Assembly (NCBI GenBank): GCA_002385545.1
Contig: DGDR01000102.1
Span: forward strand, 1 to 48,560
From: Clostridium sp. UBA3947
GTDB taxonomy: Bacteria > Bacillota > Clostridia > Clostridiales > Clostridiaceae
DNA length: 48,560 nt
Reading direction: 5' to 3'
Part shown: piece after piece, positions 15,574-23,637 of the stretch
How positions within the stretch are numbered: the stretch's first letter is position 1
Layout of the letters: every line of letters begins with the position of its first letter
Position numbers and translations under genes: made by a program
Notes under the pieces: model-generated
What the model saw: only the letters and a program-made list of their open reading frames with translations
The model's database searches: none
What the model was told of the DNA's origin: nothing

Positions 15574-16368
15574 TTAGTTTTCCTTAAATTTCTCTATGCT
15601 TTTTTGGGTAGCCTCTAGGAGGTTGTTTAGTTCTGATACTTCCCCTTCTTCTATTAGTCTATTTAAGGTATTTTGATATCGTGTAAATTCTGCTATTTTA
15701 CCCATGGAAGATAAGGTTAATATGTTATTCATTATGTCAGAAATCAAGTCGGATTTTACCTCAAAGAGCTTTTGAGCATCCTTTATTTCATCTTTAATTT
15801 CAAGCATCTGTTCATCTAGTAAAAAGGCAGAGTCTGCTGCTAATTTCAACTTCAAACGAATATCTTCTGGAATGTTATGCTTATACTTGTAGTTTAATGA
15901 ATGTTCAGTGGTAGCCCAGAAATTCATTGCTAAGGTTCTTATTTGAAATTCAGCCAGAATATCATGGGGACCATCGGACATATTAACCTGATATTTTATA
16001 ACCATGTGATAGCTTCTGTAGCCACTAGGCTTAACATTAGTTACATAATCCTTCTCATATAGGAGGGTCATATCCTTTCTTTTTCTAATGAGCTCTACCA
16101 CTTTACTTATATCATCAACAAATTGACACATGATTCTTATCCCAGCTATATCTTCCATTTCATATTGTATTCGATCTAAAGGTATGTTAAACTTATTTGC
16201 TTTTTCTAATATAGAAGCTACTTCTTTAACTCTTCCCGTTACAAACTCTATAGGTGAATATTCATTTCTTCTTCTATACTCTTTTCTTATACTTCTAAAT
16301 TTTATTTTTAACTCTTCTACAGCTTGCTCGTATGGAGTTAGAAATACCTTCCATTCCTTAATAGCCAT
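15574..16368 (-). CDS. small alarmone synthetase, (p)ppGpp synthetase (RelQ/YjbM type)
   Basis: Makes guanosine tetra/pentaphosphate from ATP and GTP/GDP. It has a stand-alone synthetase domain without the HD hydrolase or TGS/ACT regulatory domains of long RelA/SpoT. Motifs: IEFVTGRVKE, DIAGIRIMCQFVDDI, the G-loop GYRSYHMVIKY and the catalytic EFQIRTLAMNFWATTEHSLNYKY. Charged helical ends follow. At 264 residues it is slightly longer than Bacillus YjbM. The longest frame begins at GTG 16377 inside GAGGTGAT, so ATG 16368 is the start. Regulation was not visible. Confidence 0.9.
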   Translation of the reverse strand: MAIKEWKVFLTPYEQAVEELKIKFRSIRKEYRRRNEYSPIEFVTGRVKEVASILEKANKFNIPLDRIQYEMEDIAGIRIMCQFVDDISKVVELIRKRKDMTLLYEKDYVTNVKPSGYRSYHMVIKYQVNMSDGPHDILAEFQIRTLAMNFWATTEHSLNYKYKHNIPEDIRLKLKLAADSAFLLDEQMLEIKDEIKDAQKLFEVKSDLISDIMNNILTLSSMGKIAEFTRYQNTLNRLIEEGEVSELNNLLEATQKSIEKFKEN

Positions 16369-16534
16369 ATTTATCACCTCAAATGTTAATGCATCAATAT
16401 TATATCAAAAAAAATACAAGAGCATAAATATATTATTAAAATTTGATTTTCAACCCACTTATACTTTATAATAAAATCATACATAATACAACGAATTAAA
16501 CTATTTAATTTGGTTAACAGCTAGGAGTGAAAGC

Positions 16535-17440
16535 ATGAGTAATGAATCTAAGAGCCTTTTTTCTGATATGGAGGATCTAGGTTTTGGAGACATTAAAAAT
16601 ATAAATCTTTATCAGCAGCCAGAGGATGATGAAAAGATGGATGATGAAAAGAAATCTCCTTTACAAGATTCTGTTAAAAAAGAAATTGAATTATTGTACG
16701 ATAAAAAAGTGATATGTCCAGTTTGTGATAATTTGGTTTATGCAAAATCAGTAAAGGTTTCTGCACCAAGGATAGTAAAAAAGGATTCGGATCTTTTTAT
16801 TAGGTATGCAAGTGTAAATCCTTATTTTTATGATGTTTGGCTCTGTAATAACTGTGGTTATGCAGCAATGAAAAAGGATTTCCTTAATATAAAAGATTAT
16901 CAACACGATCAAGTACTAAGGCAAATAACCGTTAGATGGAAGGGGCGAATTTACCCAGAGGTCTATGATGTTGATATAGCCATTGAGCGCTACAAATTAT
17001 CCTTGTTAAATTACGTAGCCATAAACGCAAAGCATAGCAGTAAAGCTATGAATTGCTTGAAAATTGCTTGGATGTACCGACTTAAGGGCGATGAAAGCAA
17101 TGAAATGGAATTTTTAAAGCAGGCTTTAGAGGGCTTAGAACATGCCTACTTAGAAGAATCCTTCCCAATTTACGGTATGGATAGATTCACAACTATGTAC
17201 TTAATTGGTGAACTTAACAGAAGAGTAGGCGATTTTGACAAGGCTATGCAATGGTTTAGCAAGGTTATTACTACACCAGCAGTAAATCCTAAGCTGAAGG
17301 AGTTAGCCCGAGATCAGAAGGATTTGATTAAATCGGCTAAAAAAGAGGAAAATACTTTTGAGGATAATAATAGCTCCAATAAAAAAACTGGATTCTTTAA
17401 ATCCCTTTTTAAAGGGAAAAAACATAATTCACAGGAGTAA
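16535..17440 (+). CDS. DUF2225 domain protein
   Basis: After an acidic, disordered N-terminus (about 45 residues), a zinc-ribbon pair CPVCDN (near 61) and CNNCGYAAM (near 107) flanks a beta region with IRYASVNPYFYDVWLCNNCG. The second half (about 150-270) is tetratricopeptide-like helices. This is the DUF2225 arrangement found widely in clostridia. The C-terminus is lysine-rich, ending in GFFKSLFKGKK, which could contact nucleic acid or membranes. Function is unknown. ATG 16535 follows AGGAGTGAAAGC. A hairpin after it mainly serves the convergent gene. Confidence 0.85.
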   Translation: MSNESKSLFSDMEDLGFGDIKNINLYQQPEDDEKMDDEKKSPLQDSVKKEIELLYDKKVICPVCDNLVYAKSVKVSAPRIVKKDSDLFIRYASVNPYFYDVWLCNNCGYAAMKKDFLNIKDYQHDQVLRQITVRWKGRIYPEVYDVDIAIERYKLSLLNYVAINAKHSSKAMNCLKIAWMYRLKGDESNEMEFLKQALEGLEHAYLEESFPIYGMDRFTTMYLIGELNRRVGDFDKAMQWFSKVITTPAVNPKLKELARDQKDLIKSAKKEENTFEDNNSSNKKTGFFKSLFKGKKHNSQE

Positions 17441-17449
17441 ATTTGCAAA

Positions 17450-17489
17450 AATATAGCTTGTTCCTAGCTTTTTGTGCTAAGAACAAGCT
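17450..17489 (-). terminator. terminator of the persulfide fusion gene
   Basis: AGCTTGTTC (17455-17463) pairs with GAACAAGCT (17481-17489), extended by CTAGC/GCTA inside. A T-run follows on the minus strand (about 17446-17452); little T on the plus strand. Confidence 0.75.
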
Positions 17490-17496
17490 TAATTGC

Positions 17497-19956
17497 TTAT
17501 ATAAACAAATTAACATTTGACTCTTCAGCCTCACCTAAGTAATAGCCCACACCACCAATTTTCACTCCATCTATTAGCTCTTCCTTCTTTAAACCTAGTA
17601 GCTCCATAGACATTTGACAAGCAACTATTTCTACTCCACTATCAATAGCAGATTGAATTAACTCTTCAAGGGAATTTACATTGTTTTTCTTCATAATTCC
17701 TCTTATCATCTTTGGTCCTATTCCTGCCATATTCATTTTAGAAAGCTTCAATCTTTTACTTCCTCTAGGCATCATAGCTCCAAAGACTTTTTCAACTAGT
17801 CCCTTGGAGATTTTTATTTTATCATGTTTTCTAATAATATTTATGCCCCAGAAGGTGAAAAACATAGTTACCTTTTTACCCATGCTAGCAGCCCCATTAG
17901 CAATTATAAAGGAAGCTATAGCCTTATCTAAATCCCCACTAAATACTACTATAGTTTTATTATCCTTTACAGGCTGTGAGCCAATAGATTCCTTTTCACC
18001 TTTCTTCCCCTTTTTTATAAGAGCAATGATTTTGCCTCCCTCTTTTGTCAGGTTTAAAAGTTCATTGTTTGTTTTACCGCACCAGGATTTAATATCCTCA
18101 TAAAAACCTGGATCTGATGCAGTAGCCTTAAGCACTTCACCATCCTTTAGCCCATCCATGTTAGCTTTTACGGACATCAAGGGACCAGGACACCATAAGC
18201 CTGTGGCATCCAATTCCTTAGTTACTGCTACTTCTTCGTTATAGTTTTCAGCCTTTCCCTTCATTTTGTCTTCATCACCTTCATATTTATTTTTTCCGTT
18301 AGCATCTGCATGAAATTCACTTGCAGTATAGGTTCTATAGCCACCAGTCATGTTTCTCACCTTAAAGCCATTGTGCTCTAATATTCTTGAAGCGATATAA
18401 CCTCTTAAGCCTACCTGGCAATACAAATAAGTTTCCTTATCTTTATCTAACTCCTTTAGCCTATCTCTTAATTCATCTACAGGCATCAAGATAGCTTTAT
18501 CTAAATGTCCATTTTCATACTCAATTTTGGTTCTTACATCGATTAATTGAATATCATTAATATTGAGGTCGCCCTCTATGTCTTTCCATCTATAGACATC
18601 CATTCTACCCTGTAATACATTCTCTGCTACAAAGCCTGCCATATTTGCTGGAGATTTAGCAGAGGAATAAGGTGGCGCATAGGCTAGTTCTAACTCGGTC
18701 AAATCATATATAGTACCCTTTAGCCTCATAACCGTTGCAAATACATCTATAGTTTTATCTACACCATCGTAGCCAATAACCTGAGCTCCTAATATTCTTC
18801 CTTCATCATTAAATAATAATTTAATAGTTAATTGACTGGCTCCTGGATAATAAGAGGCATGAGAATTGGGATGCACATATATAAACTTATAGGGAATACT
18901 ATATTTTTTTAAGGTTCTTTCATTGGCACCGGTGCTTGCTGCTGTCAAATCAAAGACCTTAATTATAGAAGTACCCTGAGTTCCTTTATATGTAGAAGCT
19001 AGACCACAGATATTGTCTGCTGCTATTCTACCTTGCCTGTTGGCAGGACCTGCTAAAGGTATGGCAGCCTTTTCACCAGTAACAAAATCCTTTACCAATA
19101 CTGCATCTCCTACAGCATAGACACCTTCAACATTAGTTCTCATGTGCTCATCTGTTATTATATGTCCTCGCTCCCCTAGCTCAATGCCACTATCCTTTAA
19201 GAATGATGTATCTGGCACTACTCCAATGGCTAATATGGCCATATCTGCCCTAACCACTGTGCCACTAGATAATGTTACCTCTAAGCCATCTTCTTTTTCC
19301 TTAAAGGCCTTTACACCGTCCTTTAAAATTAATTTCACTCCATGGTCCACCAATTCCTTTTCTGCCAAGGCAGACATTTCACCATCAAAGGGTGCAAGAA
19401 TATGATCTGCTGCTTCTATTAGAGTTACCTCCAGCCCTCTATCAATAAGGTTTTCCGCCATTTCAACCCCTATATATCCACCACCAATAACCACTGCACT
19501 TTTAATGTGATTACTATCAACTGCAGCCTTTATTTTATCTGTATCTGAAACATTCCTTAGGGTAAATATCTTCTTACTATCTATACCTGGTATTGGAGGT
19601 GTGAAGGGCTTTGCCCCTGGAGATAATAAAAGATAATCATAGCTTTCCTCATACTCTTCTCCCGCTTTTGTCTTCACTTTCACAGTCCTTTTCTCTGTAT
19701 TAACAGAGCATACCTCGCTATTTATTCTCACATCTATACGAAATCTATTTCTCATTGCTTCAGGTGTCTGAACCAGTAGCTTTTCCCTTTCCTTAATGCT
19801 GCCACCGATATAATAAGGTAAGCCGCAATTGGCAAAGGATATATATTCATCCCTTTCAAACATAATTATTTCTGCAGTTTCATCCAGCCTTCTAATTCTA
19901 GCAGCAGTGGATGCACCACCAGCTACTCCACCAACTATTAATATCTTTTTTCCCAT
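17497..19956 (-). CDS. CoA-disulfide reductase-rhodanese-TusA-DsrE fusion protein
   Basis: Four sulfur-handling modules in one 819-residue cytoplasmic chain. Residues 1-450: FAD/NAD(P)-dependent disulfide reductase with GGVAGG near the start, SFANCGLPYYIGG with redox-active C44 and a second GGGYIGVEMAE nucleotide site. About 455-550: rhodanese with the active loop CQVGLRG. About 580-655: TusA-like domain with LDATGLWCPGPL. About 665-819: DsrE-like domain with an intact cysteine in VACQMSMELLG. The order suggests reduction of CoA-persulfides or polysulfides with sulfur relayed between cysteines; this is inference from known CoADR-rhodanese enzymes. ATG 19956 follows GGAGGT. Second gene after an ArsR repressor. 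Confidence 0.88.
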   Translation of the reverse strand: MGKKILIVGGVAGGASTAARIRRLDETAEIIMFERDEYISFANCGLPYYIGGSIKEREKLLVQTPEAMRNRFRIDVRINSEVCSVNTEKRTVKVKTKAGEEYEESYDYLLLSPGAKPFTPPIPGIDSKKIFTLRNVSDTDKIKAAVDSNHIKSAVVIGGGYIGVEMAENLIDRGLEVTLIEAADHILAPFDGEMSALAEKELVDHGVKLILKDGVKAFKEKEDGLEVTLSSGTVVRADMAILAIGVVPDTSFLKDSGIELGERGHIITDEHMRTNVEGVYAVGDAVLVKDFVTGEKAAIPLAGPANRQGRIAADNICGLASTYKGTQGTSIIKVFDLTAASTGANERTLKKYSIPYKFIYVHPNSHASYYPGASQLTIKLLFNDEGRILGAQVIGYDGVDKTIDVFATVMRLKGTIYDLTELELAYAPPYSSAKSPANMAGFVAENVLQGRMDVYRWKDIEGDLNINDIQLIDVRTKIEYENGHLDKAILMPVDELRDRLKELDKDKETYLYCQVGLRGYIASRILEHNGFKVRNMTGGYRTYTASEFHADANGKNKYEGDEDKMKGKAENYNEEVAVTKELDATGLWCPGPLMSVKANMDGLKDGEVLKATASDPGFYEDIKSWCGKTNNELLNLTKEGGKIIALIKKGKKGEKESIGSQPVKDNKTIVVFSGDLDKAIASFIIANGAASMGKKVTMFFTFWGINIIRKHDKIKISKGLVEKVFGAMMPRGSKRLKLSKMNMAGIGPKMIRGIMKKNNVNSLEELIQSAIDSGVEIVACQMSMELLGLKKEELIDGVKIGGVGYYLGEAEESNVNLFI

Positions 19957-19990
19957 TTCAAAACCTCCAAAATTGATGATTATTTTACTT

Positions 19991-20272
19991 TTACTCCTTT
20001 ATTAATAGGTCAATTATTTTTGCTACCCTTTCATCTACCACCCTATAAGTTATCTCCAGACCCTTTCTTTCACCCTTAATAATACCTGCACTCTTTAATT
20101 TCTGTAAGTGCTGAGATACTGTGGATTGAGGCACATCGAGACACTGTTGCATAAAGCTAACATTGCAGCCTCCATTTTTAAGTAGACCATTTACTATACA
20201 CAACCTAACAGGGTGGGCTAAAACCTTTAATAATTCACTAATATCTTCTAATTCCTTATAATTGTGCTCCAT
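19991..20272 (-). CDS. ArsR-family transcriptional regulator
   Basis: Winged-helix repressor of 93 residues. The recognition helix region QSTVSQHLQKLKSAGII and wing GERKGLEITYRV are clear. Cysteines C25, C36 and C44 sit before and in the DNA-binding helices. ArsR-type persulfide sensors (SqrR/BigR) use one cysteine here and another near the C-terminus; the C-terminal one is missing, so either a different sensing mode applies or the inducer is not sulfide. Starts at ATG 20272 behind AGAGGG rather than TTG 20278. It ends 34 bases before the fusion gene, which it probably controls together with itself. Confidence 0.88.
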   Translation of the reverse strand: MEHNYKELEDISELLKVLAHPVRLCIVNGLLKNGGCNVSFMQQCLDVPQSTVSQHLQKLKSAGIIKGERKGLEITYRVVDERVAKIIDLLIKE

Positions 20273-20296
20273 TTTCAAACCCTCTTCTCAAATATT

Positions 20297-20312
20297 AATA
20301 TATTCATATATT
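20297..20312 (-). promoter_or_regulatory. candidate ArsR operator
   Basis: AATATAT-TC-ATATATT is an imperfect palindrome with seven-base arms, 25 bases upstream of the arsR start. ArsR regulators often bind AT-rich inverted repeats beside their own promoters. In such AT-rich sequence it could be chance. Confidence 0.35.
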
Positions 20313-20560
20313 ACGATATAATGATTTACTTGTCAAAGGATTATAATTATTATTAGTATTTCACCAAATATGAAAAATAAACGAAAATAGGTTGTTGCCT
20401 TTCTATTTGCATTGGGCTGTAACCATAATTATCTGTCAACGGACATTTAATAGTGACAATATTAATTATTTGACTATGTTGCTTTGTTTCAAAAAAAAAA
20501 GCTGATGGATAAATTAAATGATTGGACAAGCAATACAAATTTATTTCAAAAAACAAAAAG
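20313..20560. other. intergenic region with no supported gene
   Basis: Between arsR and the phosphoesterase terminator. A 72-codon minus-strand frame (20353-20571) has no ribosome binding site or recognisable family. A short segment CTATGTTGCTTTGTTT at 20474-20489 also occurs at 15351-15366. Nothing else is supported. Confidence 0.5.
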
Positions 20561-20604
20561 GACTGCTGCAAACTTTAAATTGAATCAGTTATTGAGCAAC
20601 AGTC
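20548..20604 (-). terminator. terminator of the metallophosphoesterase gene
   Basis: On the minus strand GACTGTTGC (20604-20596) pairs with GCAGCAGTC (20569-20561), one pair being G-U, around a 26-base loop, followed by CTTTTTGTTTTTT. Confidence 0.7.
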
Positions 20605-20631
20605 TCACTATTGTTAAAAACTACTTTAAAT

Positions 20632-21318
20632 TTACATCAATCTTATTAACTTAAAATCCAAATAGTCACAAGAGGTTAGTAAATATTCTATACCATTCCT
20701 TTCTCCATTGAGCAGGTTATAGTGAAAGGGGCCATGCAGGTGTCCGTATATCACCTTTTCCACCGAGTATTCCTTTAAAATATCTGTAAAGCCTGAATCC
20801 TCAAACCTCTCATTGGTAGGAGGATAATGTAGCATAACTATAAACTTACTATACCCATCTTTTTTAGCACTATCTAAGGAAAGTCGTAATCGTATTAATT
20901 CCCTATTATAAATCTTCAAATCCTTTTCCTCAAATTTGTCTGTACCAGGGCAAATCCAACCTCTAGTGCCACATATACCATAATCCTCATAGGAAAAATA
21001 GTTGTTTTGAATAAAATGCATATCTTCATAGAGGCTATTTAGCTTAGTAATGCTTCCCCACCAATAATCGTGGTTGCCCTTTATCATAATTTTCCTACCA
21101 GGTAATTGATGAATCCACTCCAATTCCTTTTGTCCATCCTCCATCTTCATAGACCAGGATAGGTCTCCAGCAATTAATACTGTATCCTCTTCTTTAACAA
21201 CCTGTAACCAGTTTTCTTTGATTTTTTCATGATGCATATACCAATTATCACCAAAGACATCCATTGGCTTATCAAGGCTTAAGGATAAGTGCAAATCTGA
21301 TATTGCATAAAGAGCCAT
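20632..21318 (-). CDS. calcineurin-like metallophosphoesterase
   Basis: Two-metal phosphoesterase fold of 228 residues with all the ordered motifs: DLHLS (metal 1), AGDLSWSM, GNHDYWW (catalytic histidine and asparagine), LHYPP and GHLHG. Substrate cannot be read from sequence; relatives act on nucleotides, cyclic nucleotides or phosphoproteins. The longest frame starts at GTG 21330, which overlaps the GGGTGAT site; ATG 21318 is preferred. It lies 36 bases after the FlhB-like gene on the same strand and ends at a terminator, so the three genes from 23490 down to 20632 may form one unit. Confidence 0.85.
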   Translation of the reverse strand: MALYAISDLHLSLSLDKPMDVFGDNWYMHHEKIKENWLQVVKEEDTVLIAGDLSWSMKMEDGQKELEWIHQLPGRKIMIKGNHDYWWGSITKLNSLYEDMHFIQNNYFSYEDYGICGTRGWICPGTDKFEEKDLKIYNRELIRLRLSLDSAKKDGYSKFIVMLHYPPTNERFEDSGFTDILKEYSVEKVIYGHLHGPFHYNLLNGERNGIEYLLTSCDYLDFKLIRLM

Positions 21319-21354
21319 TTTATCACCCACCCTCTTTTAATTTGCTACTGGCCT

Positions 21355-21612
21355 TTATAGTCTCTTATCTAAATCAATAACAAAGGCTATTACTTCAGCC
21401 ACAGCCTCATACAATTCTACTGGAATAGCACTATTCACATCCACATTGTTCAGTAAATCTGCCAACTCCTCATTTTCCACTATTGGAACATCATTTTCCT
21501 TTGCACTTTCAATAATTTTATCGGCAACAAATCCAACGCCTGCTGCTGTTATTATTGGAGCATCATAAGTTTGTTCGTATTTTAAAGCCGCTGCTTTTCT
21601 TCTTTTTCCCAT
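21355..21612 (-). CDS. FlhB C-terminal domain-like protein (YlqH type)
   Basis: An 85-residue protein matching only the cytoplasmic C-terminal domain of the flagellar export switch FlhB (EscU/YscU family): KRRKAAALKYE, TYDAPIITAAGVGFVADKI, ENDVPIVENEELADLLNN and LYEAVAEVIAFV. The NPTH autocleavage motif of full FlhB is replaced by TYDAPIITAAG, so the protein is not expected to self-cleave. Bacillus ylqH is the known parallel; its role in export-switch substitution is suggested but not settled. It follows the FliK-like gene with a 12-base gap. TTG 21621 lies upstream, but ATG 21612 has AAAGGTGG at good distance. Confidence 0.85.
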   Translation of the reverse strand: MGKRRKAAALKYEQTYDAPIITAAGVGFVADKIIESAKENDVPIVENEELADLLNNVDVNSAIPVELYEAVAEVIAFVIDLDKRL

Positions 21613-21624
21613 ACAATCCACCTT

Positions 21625-23490
21625 TTAAACTACAACGTTAATATTTGAGTTATGAGTATCTTGGAAAAATTCTCTACAATTTGCCAGACTCATTTCTTTT
21701 TCTTTTTCAGAAACGTTAATTAGGACATTATAGTTACTTCGGGACAATATTTTATACAGCTTTTCCTTTGCCATATCCAATATATCTACCCATTGCTGCT
21801 CACACTTAAAATCTAACTTCATATTTCTATCCTTAAACTGTATATATATATCAATCTTACCCATCTTTACGGTGGAAACACTCACTACCATTTTAACATT
21901 GTTAGAATCTATTCTCTTACCTTTTTTTCTATCGTCTTTGATTATTAGCTTACAAGGATATTCATCCTCTTTGAATTTAATAGGAACATCCATATAGTAA
22001 TACTCACCAGAAATAGTATTAAACATTTTAATATCATTAATATTAGCTTTTACATTATTAAGTATACCATTCCAAGCTTTAGGATCTAATTCTGTCTTTG
22101 CATCCATTATAGTTTTTACCAAGCTTTTTAATTCCTCAAGCTTTTCCTTAATCCCTTCCATAACCTTAATACTTGTATTGCTAAGTTTTTTAACATTAGT
22201 TAATTCATAAAATTCCTTGTTAAGCTTTAATCTTAAGCTCAGTTCCTCTAAATCATCATCCCTTAGAGAATCCTTTAACTGTGGAGTATTTTTAAGGTTA
22301 TCCTTTATAAGCTCCACAACCTCCTCTACTTCAACCTTACCCGTATATTGAATCCTTTCTTTTACTTTTTCAATAACCTTAGGTATTACTTCATCCTTTA
22401 TTATAGGCTTGACCTCTTTTATCGGCTCAGGAAGCTCATCAATTATAGTCTGGGTAAGCTTTTCAGCAAATTCCTCAGAAATAACTGGCTTTACCTCTAC
22501 CTTTACCTTATTACTCCTTTCCGTTGCAAAGGATTCATTATTAGCTTTAATTGAACTATCATTTAATGTATCATTTGAAGTATCATTAAAATCATAGTTA
22601 TCATATTTATCATAATTATCATTATTTAAGCTATCATAATTTTCTGTAACCTCTGGTTCAACTTCCAGCTCCTTATAGAAAACCTGGGCAAAGTCCTCCC
22701 TTAAATTGTGGTTAACAAACAGCTCCTCCTGATCAAAACTATTAGTAGCTAATTGAGTCTTATTGGAACTTTCCTTCTGAAAGTTACTAATTGCATTTAT
22801 TATAGTTTTTAAGCTATTATTCAAGCCTTCAGACTTTTGAAATATATTCCTATAGCTATTAATATTCTCCTCCGTGAGCTCAATTCCATTCTCCTGAAAG
22901 AGAAGAAGATCTTCCAAGGGCATCTCTTTAAATTCTTCAAAGAAACCTTTTAAGATATTAGTAATTTCTATACCTTCTTTACTTTCGTTACTATTTTCCT
23001 TACTTTTTAGATACTTAGATATAAACTGATCTATTTCATCAGGATTCTGATTTATTTTCCTTAAAAAATCTACAAGAGACTTTACCTTAGATATATTTTC
23101 TCTATCTAGCGGAATAGAAAAGGTGGTCATACTTTTTAATAGCTCAATATCTTCTTCCTCTAAGCCATTGCTTTTGGCTATCTGCAATAAGGATTCCTCT
23201 TCACTTGGTTTTTGCTCCTGTTCCTTTGGAACAAGCTTAAGCTTTATTTCTCCATTATCATAACCAAGAACCTGAAACTTAACTAACAAATCTGGCAGCA
23301 AACCTATAGGCTCTTCTAGTATAGCTGGAAACTGCCATCCATCTATAGTTCTCAATACTATTCCTTTTCCATCTTCGCTGCGGGACAAAATTTTAGCGGC
23401 AAAGCTATCTCCAATTTTAAAGCTAATCTTGCCCGTAATTTTTTTGTTAGTAGAATTATAAATCTGAGAAACATCTCTAATACCTGCCAC
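21625..23490 (-). CDS. FliK-like/YlqG-type protein
   Basis: A 621-residue hydrophilic protein. The N-terminal part (1-100) is beta-rich with FAAKILSRSEDGKGIVLR. The middle is mostly disordered and charged, including a low-complexity D/N/Y stretch near residues 290-330 encoded by repeated TATCAT on the plus strand. The C-terminal 110 residues form a conserved-looking alpha/beta domain (VVSVSTVKMGKIDIYIQF...NMKLDFKC) that fits a FliK C-terminal domain. The layout and the following FlhB-C gene parallel ylqG-ylqH. Start: GTG 23490 after GGGGGTG; the upstream GTG 23505 lies in the ribosome binding site. Function unproven. Confidence 0.7.
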   Translation of the reverse strand: MAGIRDVSQIYNSTNKKITGKISFKIGDSFAAKILSRSEDGKGIVLRTIDGWQFPAILEEPIGLLPDLLVKFQVLGYDNGEIKLKLVPKEQEQKPSEEESLLQIAKSNGLEEEDIELLKSMTTFSIPLDRENISKVKSLVDFLRKINQNPDEIDQFISKYLKSKENSNESKEGIEITNILKGFFEEFKEMPLEDLLLFQENGIELTEENINSYRNIFQKSEGLNNSLKTIINAISNFQKESSNKTQLATNSFDQEELFVNHNLREDFAQVFYKELEVEPEVTENYDSLNNDNYDKYDNYDFNDTSNDTLNDSSIKANNESFATERSNKVKVEVKPVISEEFAEKLTQTIIDELPEPIKEVKPIIKDEVIPKVIEKVKERIQYTGKVEVEEVVELIKDNLKNTPQLKDSLRDDDLEELSLRLKLNKEFYELTNVKKLSNTSIKVMEGIKEKLEELKSLVKTIMDAKTELDPKAWNGILNNVKANINDIKMFNTISGEYYYMDVPIKFKEDEYPCKLIIKDDRKKGKRIDSNNVKMVVSVSTVKMGKIDIYIQFKDRNMKLDFKCEQQWVDILDMAKEKLYKILSRSNYNVLINVSEKEKEMSLANCREFFQDTHNSNINVVV

Positions 23491-23607
23491 TTTTTCACCC
23501 CCCACCTTACTTACCTATAAACTATAGTTTAGTTTATATATAATTATCGTAACTTATCTGTATAAATTAAGTCAATTTCTACTGAAATATTGGAAAAGTA
23601 AAATATA

Positions 23608-23637
23608 ATAAGCTTGCCTTTGGGCAAGCTTATTTTT
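23608..23637. terminator. terminator after tyrS
   Basis: AATAAGCTTGCC pairs with GGCAAGCTTATT around a short loop (23608-23634), with T-rich sequence on both strands, so it may stop both directions. Confidence 0.8.

Noticed and set aside
20353..20571. 72-codon minus-strand frame, possibly a transposase remnant
   Set aside because: No ribosome binding site, no recognisable motif, and it overlaps the T-run and stem of the phosphoesterase terminator.
22348..22597. Two overlapping plus-strand frames inside the FliK-like gene
   Set aside because: They are shadows of a low-complexity, TATCAT-rich coding stretch.
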